NCBI GenBank assembly: GCA_009667805.1
Contig: CM019065.1
Span: 17,310,952 to 17,374,951, forward strand
Direction of reading: 5' to 3'
DNA: 64,000 nt
From: Leptobrachium leishanense
Taxonomy: Eukaryota > Chordata > Amphibia > Anura > Megophryidae
Numbering within the stretch: position 1 is the stretch's first letter; each line of letters begins with the position of its first letter. Under the pieces are notes generated by a model. That model searched no databases and had not been told where the DNA came from. It saw only the letters and a program-made list of their open reading frames with translations. Positions 9,893-21,069 of the stretch are shown piece by piece. A program made the position numbers and the translations under genes.

Positions 9893-10570
9893 ATTACTGC
9901 CATTTGCAATTTTTGCATTAAATATACATATTCATTTGACTTTATAAAAAATACCTTGTCAGGGCAGAATAAATCTTGGCCACAACAGACTAGAGGCAAA
10001 CTCCTCCTTCTGGTGTGACTGTGGCCAACATTTAATAGATATGCCCCTTCCTGTCAATGAGAGGCCAGCCTCCCATGCAGGTGTTATTTTTGAATGGCTT
10101 GGACCAATGTTGCTTTCCCATTGGTATAAGCTATTCCATTGCTCTCTCAGTGCCCTCTGAGGAGCAGTCTTCATGAAGTAGGCAGCGCTCATCCATTCCT
10201 ATTTGACACACGCTGCAGACGTTTTGAGCAGTATACGAGATTAGCATAGCAGGGAAGTGTACCCAAATTGCGTAGGCTGTGAAAAGAATGCGCGCTACAC
10301 ATTTTTTTACTGACGGCTGTGCAGAAAGGAAGAAGGCAGAGACAGAGGATGGAGCCAACGGTGGGGGAGCGTGGAGTCGGTGAGTTTACTTTATTTTCCT
10401 TTATTAATTTATCGCTTAATGGCAGGAGAGGCTCTACCTCACCTGCCTCCCCTGACGGAATGTCACTGGTGTGCATGTGTCTAAATACTGTATCTTTACT
10501 TGGGTCCTACTCCTAAGTCAAAGTTTATATGTACTGTATGTCTTTCTGTGAAAGTAATACACAATACACA
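9893..10570. other. No gene recognised
   Basis: Several overlapping open frames of 65-95 codons on both strands lack any family motif and overlap one another, so I treat them as chance. I see no repeat shared with the rest of the window. Confidence 0.4.
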
Positions 10571-11410
10571 AGGGTTATTCAGAAAGAGCCGATCTGGCCC
10601 CGAAATGTTACCAAACGGTGAATTTCCCCATACAGTGACATTTCTGGGCCATTCCGCTATTGAGAGAGCAGACAGTTTACCAAATTTTGGCGAACTGCCA
10701 GCAAGTACGGTGCCTGTTCGACAGCAGTGAAATCCCCCATAGAGAAGCAATGGTTAATCTATTCAGAGACACCGAACAGCAGAGAAATGTCAGTGAAATG
10801 CCCTAATATTCGGTGGTTACATTCGGCAAGTTTAATCAGGCGTATCCCCTAGGCTTCAATGTTAAAAAATATTATTTTTTTTATTAAATATCTATTAAAC
10901 CGTTTATTATTTTACTCTGCAGTAAAAAAATTCTTTATTTATAGATTGTTTAGGATCCTATAGGAATTTTTCGCGATTTTTTTTGTCAAAATGTTTTTCC
11001 GCTTTTATATTACAATTTTTTTTTCCAGTAACAGCCCTTTTTATTATCATTCATAGGATCTTATATGTAAATTCCAGACATTTTCATTCAGTAGTTTTTT
11101 TGCAAACAGCGTTTCAGTTTTGACACTTTCAATCGTATTGTTTGTTTTTACCCCATTCATCATGTTGTCGGCTTTTTCCGGCGGCTGGTCTGCGCTGTGA
11201 TTGGCAGCTTTTTCCGACATGTTCAATGTGTTGTTTTGCAGCGGTTCCAGCGGGTGTTTGGCGAGCTTGCGACGGGTTTTCCCTGCACTCCGGGGACTCT
11301 GCGGTGAATGCTGACATCACCGCAGGGTGGGGAAATTTGATTCCCCGAAGTCCAGCGAATGAGAGAGCACCGAAAAGTCGGCGGCATTTCAGTGCTCTCT
11401 GAATAACCCT
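10571..11410. mobile_element. GGGTTATTCA MITE, copy 2
   Basis: Ends are AGGGTTATTCAGA and TCTGAATAACCCT. The inside matches copy 1 (1674-2522) and copy 3 (12252-13118): TCCCCATACAGTGACATTTC, AATGGTTAATCTATTCAGAG, an AT-rich centre with poly-T, then TATGTAAATTCCAGACATTT. No transposase is present. Confidence 0.75.
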
Positions 11411-12011
11411 CAAAGATATGTTTAGTTACACAAGCAGTCACTCTATTACAGGTTCTCTTTCAAATACAGATAAAAGGAAAAAACATAACCAGGCAATCCT
11501 TAGCAGTAGATAATATGGTAAAGACGTATTGGATGAAACGCATCAATGTTTCAGTTCAGCCAGTATCCTTTAACAAGCTTGGAGATAGTTGTTGGCCAGT
11601 TTTAAATTCTGAAATATATCTATTAGTCTTCACTACAATTAATACTCATGATTTTTTTTTTCCCCCATAAATATTAATCGTGAATAATCAAAATATCTTA
11701 ATAAACCTTGACTGAAAACCAAACACGTGTTTGAAATACTTTACAAATAAATACCTTTACAGCACAATTTATTTATTTTAAGGCATTATTTTACATGGTA
11801 ACAAAGGCTGAAAAGAGCCGTGCGTCCATTGAGTTCAGTCATCACCTACTGCTGTTGATCCAAAAGAAGGCAAAAATCCTTGTAGCGCTCGCCAATATGC
11901 AACATACTGGAAAAAAATCCCTTCTTGACCCCAGATGGCGTCAGATTTCTCCTTGGATCAAACAGCTTTTACCAGGACCTCCTAGAGTGAATGTAAGTGC
12001 TGTCCCCTCCG
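11411..12011. other. No gene recognised
   Basis: The segment around 11795-11900 (GGCTGAAAAGAGCCGTGCGT then CCATTGAGTTCA) resembles dispersed LINE or SINE pieces seen in vertebrates, but I cannot place it. The rest is AT-rich. Confidence 0.35.
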
Positions 12012-13446
12012 TAGGGTTATGCATGGCTGAAAAATTTGATTTGTTTCGTTTCGTTACGTTTTTAAATCATTTCGTTTTCGGAATTTTGTAACTAATTTCG
12101 TTTTGTATTTCGGATCGATTTGAAATTTCATATAGCAATTCGATAGTTGATATCAATTCAAATTTTGGATCACTAGATAAAACCCCAATTAATCAAATTT
12201 TGCTGTTAAAAGAAAAGCTAGTGTTAAATTTTAAGCTGTGTCACAGATTTACAGGGTTATTCAAAGAGATCCGAATTGCTGGAGAAAAGTAACCAAACGC
12301 TGAAAATCAGCGTTCGGTTACCTTTCTTGGCCATTCGGCTATTCAGAGAGCAGACAATTCGTCAAATCCTGGCGAATTGCCTGCACATACGGTGCCTGTT
12401 CGGTGCCTGTTCGAGGGCAGTGAAATCCCCATGAAAAAATACTGCTTCGGCTAGTCAGAGAACACAAACCAGCAGTGAAAGGTTCCCGAAATGCCCTGCC
12501 ATTTGGTGGTTTCATTCGGCAGGTTTATTCAGGAGAATCCCAATGTTAAAAATATTCCCATTTTAATTAATTCCCATATCTAATAAACCGTTCATTATAA
12601 AATTCTGCATTAAAAAGTCTCTTTATTTATAGATTTTTTAGGATATTTTAAGCATTTTTCTGGATTTTTTTAAGTTTATTTTTTCTGTAACAGCCCTTTT
12701 TATTATCATTCATTGGATCATATGTAAATTTCAGACATTTTCGCTCAGTAGTTTCTTTGCAAACAGCGTTTCACTTTTCAAACATTCAAGCAAACTGTTT
12801 TCCTAATTTATTCACCTCCTTCGTCTGCGGTGTCGGCTTTTGCATGCTCTGCATGTGATCGGCTCCTGCTCGGGTTTTTCCGACGTCTTCGACGGGTTAA
12901 TCCAGATGTTTTTGCGGGTTTTCGGCTTGCATTCGCCAGGTTTTCGCCAGGTTTTCGCTGGGTTTTCGGCAGCTTTTCCCTGCACTTCGACAGCCCTGTG
13001 GGGCTTGCTGAATACACCGCAGGGTCGCTGAAGTGGGAAAGCCGATTTGCACCGAATTGAAGAGAACGAAAAGACACCGAACGTGCGGTGACTTTTCGAA
13101 TCTCTTTGAATTACCCTGTTAGTATTTGAGTCAAATTAAACAGTGAAACCAAATTAATTTATTTCATAATGTCCTTTGCTGACTATTACTTGTATTGTAA
13201 GTTAAGATCAATTCGATAGTTGATATCAATTTGATAGTTCATTTCAAATTCAATAGTTGATATCAGTTATTCAAATATTTATTTTATGATGATGACACAG
13301 TGTAAAACGAAATAAATTCGTTATATCCCGTTTTGTTTCGTTTCAAATTCGTATCGTAACGATTCGTTATTCGGAAGTACTTCCGAATACGTATCATCAA
13401 ATTTCGCTCCAAATTCCGAATTTTTCCAAAACAAATGCACATCTTT
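12012..13446. mobile_element. hAT-like MITE rich in TTTCG motifs, with a nested MITE
   Basis: The outer ends are roughly inverted: TAGGGTTATGCATGG on the left, and ATGCACATCTTTA on the right. Both subterminal parts are unusual in repeating TTTCGTTTCGTTACG-like sequence. CTCCGTA stands at both borders (12007-12013 and 13447-13453), consistent with a 7-8-bp duplication. The GGGTTATTCA MITE at 12252-13118 lies inside. Confidence 0.6.
12252..13118. mobile_element. GGGTTATTCA MITE, copy 3, with TTA target duplication
   Basis: It starts CAGGGTTATTCAAAGAG and ends CTCTTTGAATTACCCTG. TTA flanks it on both sides (12249-12251 and 13119-13121), the 3-bp duplication of PIF/Harbinger-type elements. This is the best-bounded copy of the family in the window. 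Confidence 0.8.
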
Positions 13447-13453
13447 ACTCCGT

Positions 13454-14110
13454 ACCCTCGGTAGCAGTCTGCTGACGCCACCTTCAAAGAAGTTTAAAAC
13501 AGTTCTCCCTGCCTGCAGTGTATGCCGTCACTCTAGAGCAGTGGTTCTCAACCACGGTCCTCAAGTACCACCAACAGGTCAGGTTTTCCTGATATATGAA
13601 GCAGAGCACAGGTGATATGATTTGCTGCTCAGTGATTCAGTCTGCATTTGCCCAAGGTGATCTGAAAAATCTGGCCTGTTATGGGTACTTGAGGACCACG
13701 GTTGGGAACCACTGCTCTAGAGGATCGGTCCAGGATCTCAGTCCATGCCTCTGGCCAGAGAGGTCCACCCAGATCCTCCTCCCACTTTGACAGGTAAGGG
13801 GAGCCTCAGGTAATGTTGCGGTCAATATGTGAGCTTATAGAGATTAGATCAGACCCTTCATTCTGTGGAGCTGAGTACAAGCATGCTCGAAAAAGGTAGG
13901 CAGACTAGAAGGGTCTCTGTGGAGATATTGGTGGGTAAATTGGAGCAGTTGTAACACCCTATAGTACTCTTGGGCCGGGAGACCCATCTGTACCCGCAAT
14001 ACTGGAAGGACAGCCGGGGACTCAGAGGAGGTCAAATGTCAAACCTCCAGCAGTCCCCATTCAATCCACCAGTTAAATGCTCTTGTAGGGAATCCATCCG
14101 GAAACTCAGG
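13454..14110 (-). pseudogene. Tx1/L1-type LINE ORF2 fragment
   Basis: Read on the minus strand, the block encodes GLPAQEYYRVLQLLQFTHQY then LHRDPSSLPTFFEHACTQLH, typical of the region after the reverse transcriptase domain in L1-like ORF2. After the inserted MITE, a stretch resembling FKLLYRW follows. Stops and small shifts are present. It is a remnant only, split by a 176-bp hAT MITE. Confidence 0.7.
13539..13714. mobile_element. hAT MITE with CAGTGGTTCTCAACC ends, copy 2
   Basis: It has perfect terminal inverted repeats and a perfect 8-bp duplication, CTCTAGAG (13531-13538 and 13715-13722). It is nearly the same as 7647-7823. It was inserted into the L1 ORF2 remnant. Confidence 0.95.
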
Positions 14111-14468
14111 ATTGTGGAACAGAGGTGTCAAGCTACAGGGCAGAGTTAGAAGCTTATCTCGCCATATGTGTCTGCGTCACAATGTAAGTGTAAAAGTTCA
14201 CTTCTATACCATGGCCGAAAAAGGCAACCCAGCAGATCGGAAACTCTCTCCGTGCTTCTTTCGTTTCTCTGTTGTAAGGCGCGGCGCTCGCGAGCGGGAG
14301 GCAGTAAAACACATACACAAGTGTACGGAGTAAAACAGTTTAGGTTTTCTTTAATTGTCAGGGTCTTACAGTTTATAGGACATATTGCATGCTGGGTATT
14401 CACAATGCACAAGCCAATAGAATACATTTGTTACGTAGTCAGAGGTAACTAACATAGACAGTAACCTA
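14111..14468. other. No gene recognised
   Basis: Short open frames on both strands without known motifs. It lies between two oppositely oriented L1 pieces and may be an older insertion. Confidence 0.35.
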
Positions 14469-14750
14469 GTGCCAGATCTGTCCTCTTCCACCATTCACGG
14501 AACCTTGTCCGATCATGCAGTAGTAGAGGCTCTGATGGAAAATGTGGGACTAAAGGGCACCTCCAGGTCCTGGCGGTTTAACGACTCCCTCGTCCTAGAT
14601 GGAGGATTTCGTGATTCGTTGCTGACTGACTTGGAGGAATTCTATCGCAGTAACACACTGCCTGGCATGGTGTTGACCACCTTGTGGGACGCCCTGCTTC
14701 AGGAACACATTGCATATCACCCACCATGGATAAAGACCCAGGCCTGAGAC
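14469..14750 (+). pseudogene. L1-type ORF2 fragment (region after the endonuclease)
   Basis: The frame 14469-14747 contains GTLSDHAVVEAL (the SDH motif of the endonuclease end), SRSWRFNDSLVLD and TTLWDALLQEHI, the usual order in L1 ORF2 between endonuclease and reverse transcriptase. It is cut at its right by the hAT element at 14751 and may continue past 17571, though I could not follow it there. Confidence 0.75.
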
Positions 14751-17563
14751 CAGGCCCGTCTTTAATATTGATTGGACCCTGGGCAAACATTTTCTTGGGC
14801 CCCCCCCCTGAAAACCTGCCCACCGCATAATTTTGCTCCCCACCCCCAACATCCCAAAAAAAAAAAAAAAGCAACACATAAACGTCATGGACTTGTCTCA
14901 AAATCTTTAATAATGTAAACACAAAGAACTGGCTCACAAACAAACAAAGGTCCTTAGATTGATCTGTATCAGTAGATACATGCCAATTCTAGCTTCATCT
15001 TTTCTCGTCATATATTTCTATTAACAGTTCTATGCTCTTGGGAGAAAAAGGCATGTTAATATCTTAATAACTTTCAGTAATAAAGTGCAAATGAACATTT
15101 CCACACTAATGAAACTCACAGTAATGCACGGTGTGTATGAGTGCATCACAGAGCTCCGCAGCAATAAAACTCACAGTACTGTGCAGTGTGTATTTATGAG
15201 CGTATCACAGAGCTCCGCAGCGATAACTCACAGTAATGTGCAGTGTGTATGAGCGTATCACAGAGCTCCACAGTAATAACTCACAGTAATGTGCAGTATG
15301 TGAGCGTATCACAGAGCTCCGCAGCGATAACTCACAGTAATGTGCGGTGTGTATGAGTGCATCACAGAGCTCCACAGCGATAACTCACAGTAATGTGCAG
15401 TATGTGAGTGTATCACAGAGCTCCACAGTGATAAAACTCACAGTAATGTGCGGTGTGTATGAGAGTATCACAGAGCTCCGCAGCAATAATACTCACAGTA
15501 CCGTGCAGTGTGTATGTATGAGTGAATCACAGAGCTCTGCAGCGATAACTCACAGTAATGTGCAGTGAGTGTATCACAGAGCTCCGCAGCAATAAAACTC
15601 ACAGTAATGTGCAGTATGTGAGCGTATCACAGAGCTCCACAGCGATAAAACTCACAGTAATGTGCGGTGTGTATGAGTGCATCACAGAGCTCCACAGCGA
15701 TAACTCACAGTAATGTGCAGTATGTGAGTGTATCACAGAGCTCCGCAGCGATAAAACTCACAGTAATGTGCAGTATGTGAGCGTATCACAGAGCTCCACA
15801 GCGATAAAACTCACAGTAATGTGCGGTGTGTATGAGTGCATCACAGAGCTCCACAGCGATAACTCACAGTAATGTGCAGTATGTGAGTGTATCACAGAGC
15901 TCCGCAGCGATAAAACTCACAGTACCGTGCAGTGTGTATGTATGAGTGTATCACAGAGCTCCGCAGCGATAACTCACAGTAATGTGCGATGTGTATCAGC
16001 GTATCACAGAGCTCTGCAGCGATAACTCACAGTAACGTGCGGTGTGTATGAGCGTATCACAGAGCTCCGCAGCGATAACTCACAGTAATGTGCGGTGTGT
16101 ATGAGCGTATCACAGAGCTTGTCTAATTTAAAGGAACACTATTGAAAAGTAGTGTCCCTTTTGCCCTTAAATAATTGGGCAGAGGTTGCTGACAGCCTCT
16201 GCCCAATTATTTTTTTATTTTGCCCAGTTTTACTCACCTTTTGTCCTACGCCGGGCGCAGCACCTGCTCTTCGGCTCAGGGACTCCTGCACGTTCCTGAA
16301 GCTTTTCCATGAAGTTTTCGCTTCCTCCTCTACTTTTGTAGTGTAGGAAACACAAATTGCGCACTGCTACAAGACTTGCAAACTTTATGTACACAAGTCC
16401 CGTACCAACAGTGCAGAATGATGGATCAAAGCTGTGCGCAGGCGCAGTTGTGATCCATCGCAGCCTGTCTGAGACTGGTCGCTAATGAGACTGGTCCCAG
16501 TGAAAGTGACGTCAACATGTCCCTCTGTGCCGACGTCACTAGTAACTGAGTAGTAACTGGCAGCCAGGAAATTCTAATTACTGGCTACTGGTGAAGCTGG
16601 GTGGAGAAAACTCCTCCACTTCACCCAGCTTTATAGCAAAAATGGGGAGGGGGGAACTTCTCATATTCCGACCATTTAAAAAATATAAAGTGGTCAGGAT
16701 GTCTAGAGTGTCCCTTTAACAAATACACTCGCCTGATACCATACATACTGTTAACACAACCTGTGATTAAAAGCAATTCAAGCTGCCTCAACTAAATTAC
16801 TTAAAACAGCCACAAAACAAGCAGACAGGCATGACTATTATTTTTTAAATTTTTTCGTTTTTAGAAGAGGAGTCTCTTACTGTGCTGCTCCTGCTATCAA
16901 TCAGCTGGGCCCAGCATCCTGCATGTGTAGGGGAGCTGTGATACCTTCCTTTATGCCTGTGCTCAGATCCCACAAGCTGTGTAGGTGAGGATGCGCTGAC
17001 CTGGAACCATGAGGAATGCAGGGAGAGGGCTCTGCTCATAACTCTATGCAGAGCATGGACGCTCTGTGTCCGGCAAACAAGATTAACCCCATTACGCCTG
17101 ATGGCTGAAGAGGGAAGCAGCTGTGACCCGTGTCTTATCTCCCTTACACTCTCTCTGCCGCCGGGTGTGGGGAGTGGAGGCAGCAGCGGTTCTGGCCAGG
17201 CTGAGGTAATGCTGTGAGCTGTGCGAGGGGGCAGCATGTGATGCACGCAGGCGCAGTAACACACGGACTCCTGACTGACCACCAGGCAACTTTCTCACGT
17301 GACCTGCACGCAGCTGCCCATACGTCAGCTCTTGAAATCCCGCGAGATGCTCGCACAGCGGCGGCAGCTGGAGGAAGGAGGAGAAACACGCTCCGTTTCC
17401 TCCACTCATTCGGGCTGCTGGCGTGTGATGTGTGGGTCGCCAGAAAGAAAAGCCCTGGATATCCACAGTTTACGGGGGCCCAAGTGGCAGCTGCTTTGGG
17501 CCCCTCAACAATGACTGGGCCCGGGGCAGCTGCCCCTTTTGCCCCGCTTTAAAGACGGCCCTG
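14751..17563. mobile_element. Non-autonomous hAT element carrying a 1-kb minisatellite
   Basis: Ends are CAGGCCCGTCTTTAA and TTTAAAGACGGCCCTG. A perfect 8-bp duplication CCTGAGAC (14743-14750, 17564-17571) proves insertion as a unit into the L1 remnant. There is no transposase: inside are a G/C-run-rich start (GGGCCCCCCCCC), an AT-rich part, the minisatellite at 15113-16118, and a GC-rich right third (16880-17540). The minisatellite is related to that in the other hAT element at 57202-59571. Confidence 0.9.
15113..16118 (+). repeat. Minisatellite, about 53-bp unit, roughly 19 copies
   Basis: Each unit reads roughly ATCACAGAGCTCCGCAGCGA, then TAACTCACAGTAATGTGCGG, then TGTGTATGAGCGT, with length variants of about 48-60 bp. 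Some units have AATAAAACTC in place of GATAACTC, and GCAGTATGTGAG in place of the longer end. Higher-order alternation of long and short units is visible (near 15600-15900). The open frame 15347-15568 is only this repeat. Confidence 0.95.
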
Positions 17564-17571
17564 CCTGAGAC

Positions 17572-17984
17572 TCAAAGAGAGCCGTTGTTTTTTGTTTTCT
17601 TCAATTCCCCATGACAAGTGCGAGAGAGGGTTGGATTTGGGAGAATGAGAATGCATCTCCTGAGAGTGTGTGTGAATGCAGGTGTGTACAACGTTTGTGA
17701 AAATGAATATGAACACAAAAAAATACACAGATATAGATCTGATTCATGATGATTACTAAATAGATGAAGTTAGAAATCTATTTATTATTTTTCTTGTTTG
17801 GTGGAATTCATTTGAGAAATGGGAGTTAATCGTTTATGCTCATAAAGGGCTTCCTCTCCTGTATTGGTAAATCCCTTCAATACACCATAAAGGTACTGAG
17901 GTATTTCATGATTATCTTTCCTGCCCCTGCACTTCGACCCCACCTCCTTTTTTTTCCCTCAAAGATTGTGGATATTTACTTTAT
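17572..17984. other. No gene recognised; possible L1 continuation
   Basis: AT-rich right flank of the hAT insertion. No motif could be followed. Confidence 0.3.
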
Positions 17985-18880
17985 TTATTTTAAAAATTTC
18001 TTTATTTAGAAGTTTTAAACAGGGTCACAAGTCAACCAGCCAAAAGGAGGCCTCGCAGGGCCATCACAGCATCTCTTGAATATAAATCATAAAAAGTAAA
18101 CAAAAATACATGAAAAATAAAAGTCATGAGAGAAAGAAAAAGCTCGGCTGGAAAATAAAAATGTCAACAGCAAGCATCTAAAAAAAAGGGGGAGAAATAC
18201 CTCAACAAGGGGAGACTCAAAAATTACTAAAATGCAAGCAGTCTGCTGAGAATTTACGTTAGGCATGGGGGGCGGGTCTCAGCGTGTCGGGTAGGCCAGG
18301 GTCAAAAAGAATGAGCGATATGGGTCACTTCAGCTCATGTCCAGCCTAAAATCAGGACGTAAGCCTCACAGGCCCACACATTCCAGCCACCAGGCTTCTC
18401 CGAAAGCCGCACTGGCCTCGGCCCTGGACTAAGACCGATATTGCCTCTCCTCAGTACACAATCCATCAGTCTCAAGCAGCACTCTCAGTGCAGGCTTCAA
18501 AAAAAGTAGGCAGACCTCTCGGTAAATTACATTTTATGCATTTTAGAATAGAAAGTAGAATCCATCTCCCCTGGATGTAATATTCGCCGTACATCATACA
18601 ATTGGAAAGCAGAGAGTGTGTTATGATATTGCTGGATCCAGAAGCAGTCCTGTTTAGAAGACCTGGGGGATAAATCTAACGAAACATTAAAGTCCCCATA
18701 AGCGGCCCCGGTTAGCCGGAAAAAAGTGCATGGAAGGTTTTTCTAAGAAATTGGTCTTAACCCTTGTTGGGACAGTAAATATCGGCGAATGTGTATTCAA
18801 CATGGTTAAGAGAATAAAGTAAAAATATAAAACGCCCAGAAGGTTCTTATCAGGGCCGTTGGGCTGCCGGCGATGTCTCC
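17985..18880 (-). pseudogene. L1-type LINE remnant with endonuclease motif
   Basis: On the minus strand the sequence reads YGDFNVSLDLSPRSSKQDC and then YDVRRILHPGEMDSTFYS, the GDFN and LHP-x-TFYS blocks of the apurinic-like endonuclease of L1 ORF2. Upstream, ADIYCPNKG resembles the usual IYAPN block. The 3' side carries an AT-rich tail (TTTATTTAGAAGTTTT at 18000) like the tails at 25205 and 55700. The reverse transcriptase is missing, so it is internally deleted and dead. Confidence 0.7.
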
Positions 18881-19168
18881 CCAGCACTACGGCCGGATTG
18901 ATGGGATGCGGCTGCGCCAGCGACCGCTCGATCCGCCGGCACAACGGCAGCCTAACTCACCTCCTCAGTGTGGCTTCGGTCCCCGGGGTGGTCGGATGCT
19001 GGCTTCTTGGCCGGCAGTTGTGGGTGTTTGCCGGAGTTCCAGGCTGTTCAGCCTTGCTACGCAGCAGACGAGACTCGTGCATGTTGGGCTCCACCAATAT
19101 GGCAGCTGGGCCCGCAGGGACGTCGATGATGTCAGCAGCTACCTAATAGCCGGGTGCGGCTAACTGAA
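18881..19168. other. GC-rich stretch, possible L1 5' part
   Basis: GC-rich sequence with overlapping open frames on the plus strand. It directly abuts the L1 endonuclease remnant, so an L1 5' region in minus orientation is possible. No domain is seen. Confidence 0.3.
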
Positions 19169-19171
19169 TAA

Positions 19172-19598
19172 GGCTAGGGTCAGACGAACGCATTTTTCAC
19201 GTTGTCCGTGAAAAAGTGCGTTCGAACGAATGGACGTATTTTTTCACGGAATACGCGATAGCGGTCATACGATGCGCATTTTCATCTGTGATTTTGTACG
19301 GATCCTCAATAAAACCCTTTTTGCGTCTGGAAATTATGTTGGCCGGACGTGTGCAGCGTCTGATGTCTCCCAATCACGCAAACACGCCGCTATGCGGACG
19401 CAGCGCACTCTGTACGTCAGTAGTAGCTGTTTGACGTTCTAGAAAAAATGCGTTCGTTTGCCACTTGCGTTGCGCGGACGAACTTTCGTGCGGCCGTTCT
19501 TCGTATGTTACCCGGCATTGGACGTCATTTGCTGCTAGCACGGCCGTGATTTCGTGCGGTTAAACGCACGTTAAAAATGCTTTCGTCTGACCTTAGCC
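19172..19598. mobile_element. MITE with GGCTAGGGTCAGAC ends, copy 1
   Basis: Inverted ends are GGCTAGGGTCAGACG and CGTCTGACCTTAGCC, flanked by TAA and TTA. The inside is rich in CGTTCG and ACGG motifs and self-complementary. A second copy (20362-20773) has a matching TTA pair, which supports PIF/Harbinger-type mobilisation. Confidence 0.75.
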
Positions 19599-19684
19599 TT
19601 AAAGCCAGTCAGATCAGTTGCTCCTTGCTCCAGTATTGTCGCAATTTTCCTCTCTCCTTGCTACTTATCCCTATTTGTCCTAGG

Positions 19685-20113
19685 TAGGGATGAGTCGAAC
19701 ACTCCCCGAGTTCGGTTCGGAGCCGAACCTGAACTTTCCAAATGTTCGGATCCGAACCCGAACCCGAACTCGAGCTCAATACAAGTCAATGGGGCTGAAA
19801 ATTCAGTTTTTAGAGTGTCCTCCAAGAGGGCATATTTGCTAGATATTTGCCATAAAAGGTGTATGGGGGTCCGGGTAGTGCCCTGGGGGACAGGAAACAA
19901 GGACAAAAAGTTTAAAAAAAAAGTTTTTAAAGGGACAGTGAGTTTTCCATGAAAAAATAGGATGTATAGAAATAAGTAAAGACCAAAAAATTACATTTCA
20001 AATGACGGTAAAGGCTTTTCCTTTAATCTATCCATAAACAACTGCTTGGGACGGCTGACTGTATGAAAAGAGGAGACATTTTTGGACACGCAGAAAAAGT
20101 TTACTGATTTTTT
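19685..20113 (-). mobile_element. hAT-Ac 3' end fragment
   Basis: TAGGGATGAGTCGAACACTC at 19685, followed by the block containing GTGCCCTGGGGGACAGGA and the stretch CTTTAATCTATCCATAAAC, matches the 3' ends of the full copies (27194 onward, and 40439 backward). It stops near 20113, where MITE sequence begins, so the rest of the element is lost. Confidence 0.8.
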
Positions 20114-21033
20114 GGTGGTGAAAATCAGGAGAATGGAAAATTCTAGACCAAATAGACGATTTGGAAAGTGAGATAAATGGGAAAAAATTTCTGGTTCGGC
20201 TATTTTGACCTAGAATTTTCTCTTCAGTCATTCTCCTGAATTTCACCTTTCGCTGAATAACCCTGTCAGGGTTATTCAGAGAGCGGCGAAGAGCAGGAGA
20301 ATGACTGGACAATGGAAGATTCTAGGTCAAAATAACCAAACCAGAAAAATTCTCCCATTTAGGCTAGGGTCAGACTAGCAAATTTTTAACGTGTATTTAG
20401 GCGTACTTAATCACGGCCGCACTAGCAGCAAATGACGGCCAATATACAAAGTACGGTCGCACGAAAGTCCGGCTGTGCAACGCAAGCGGCAAACAAACGC
20501 ATTTTTTCGAGAACGCAGAACCGCTAGTACGGACGTACAGAGTGCGCTGCGTCCACTAGCGGCATGTGTGCGTGATTTGGAGACGTCAGACCCTGCTCAT
20601 GTCCGGCCAACATAACGTCCAGACACCCAAAGTTTCCTGGTTTGGATCTGTAAAAAATCACGCACAAAAATGCGCATTGTATGACCGTTTTCGCGCATTC
20701 TGTGAAAAAATACGGCAATGCGTTCGGACGCACTTTCGGTCGCTGTGAAAAATGCATTAGTCTGACCCTAGCCTTATCTCACTTTCCTAATCGGCTATTT
20801 GGTCCAGATTGTTCTCTTTTCCTGCCATTCTCCTGGTTTTCACCTTTCTCTGAACAACCCTGAGAGAGAGGTGAAAGCCAGGAGAACTGGCAGGAGAAGA
20901 GAACAATCTAGACCAAATAGCCAATTTGGAAAGTGAGTTAAATGGGAGAATTTTTCTGGTTTGGCTATTTTGACCTAGAATTTTCACTTCTCCAGTTATT
21001 CTCCTGCTTTTCACCACTCTCTGAATAACCCTG
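20114..21033. mobile_element. Three adjacent copies of a small MITE ending CAGGGTTATTCAGAG
   Basis: About 155 bp (20114-20267), then 20268-20862 (including a 412-bp nested MITE) and 20863-21033. All share AATCTAGACCAAATAG, AATTTGGAAAGTGAG, TATTTTGACCTAGAATTTTC and CCAGTCATTCTCCTG, and end in GAATAACCCTG or its inverse. They are small relatives of the longer GGGTTATTCA MITEs, with the same termini and a different inside. Head-to-tail arrangement suggests repeated insertion at the same site or tandem duplication. Confidence 0.7.
20362..20773. mobile_element. MITE with GGCTAGGGTCAGAC ends, copy 2, TTA duplication
   Basis: Starts GGCTAGGGTCAGACTAGC, ends GTCTGACCCTAGCC, with TTA at 20359-20361 and 20774-20776. 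Comparison with the intact neighbour at 20863-21033 shows the host MITE continuing on each side (CCCATTTA / TTATCTCAC), so the insertion is precise. Confidence 0.88.
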
Positions 21034-21069
21034 TGAATGTTTAATCCCAAGGTGAAAAATAACATTGCT

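Noticed and set aside
11795..12091. A 98-codon open frame as a host gene
   Set aside because: It runs from a repeat-like segment into the TTTCG-rich MITE end and lacks splice signals or a domain.
15113..16118. Possible CRISPR-like array
   Set aside because: Units are contiguous and all similar, with no distinct spacers, in a vertebrate genome. It is a minisatellite.
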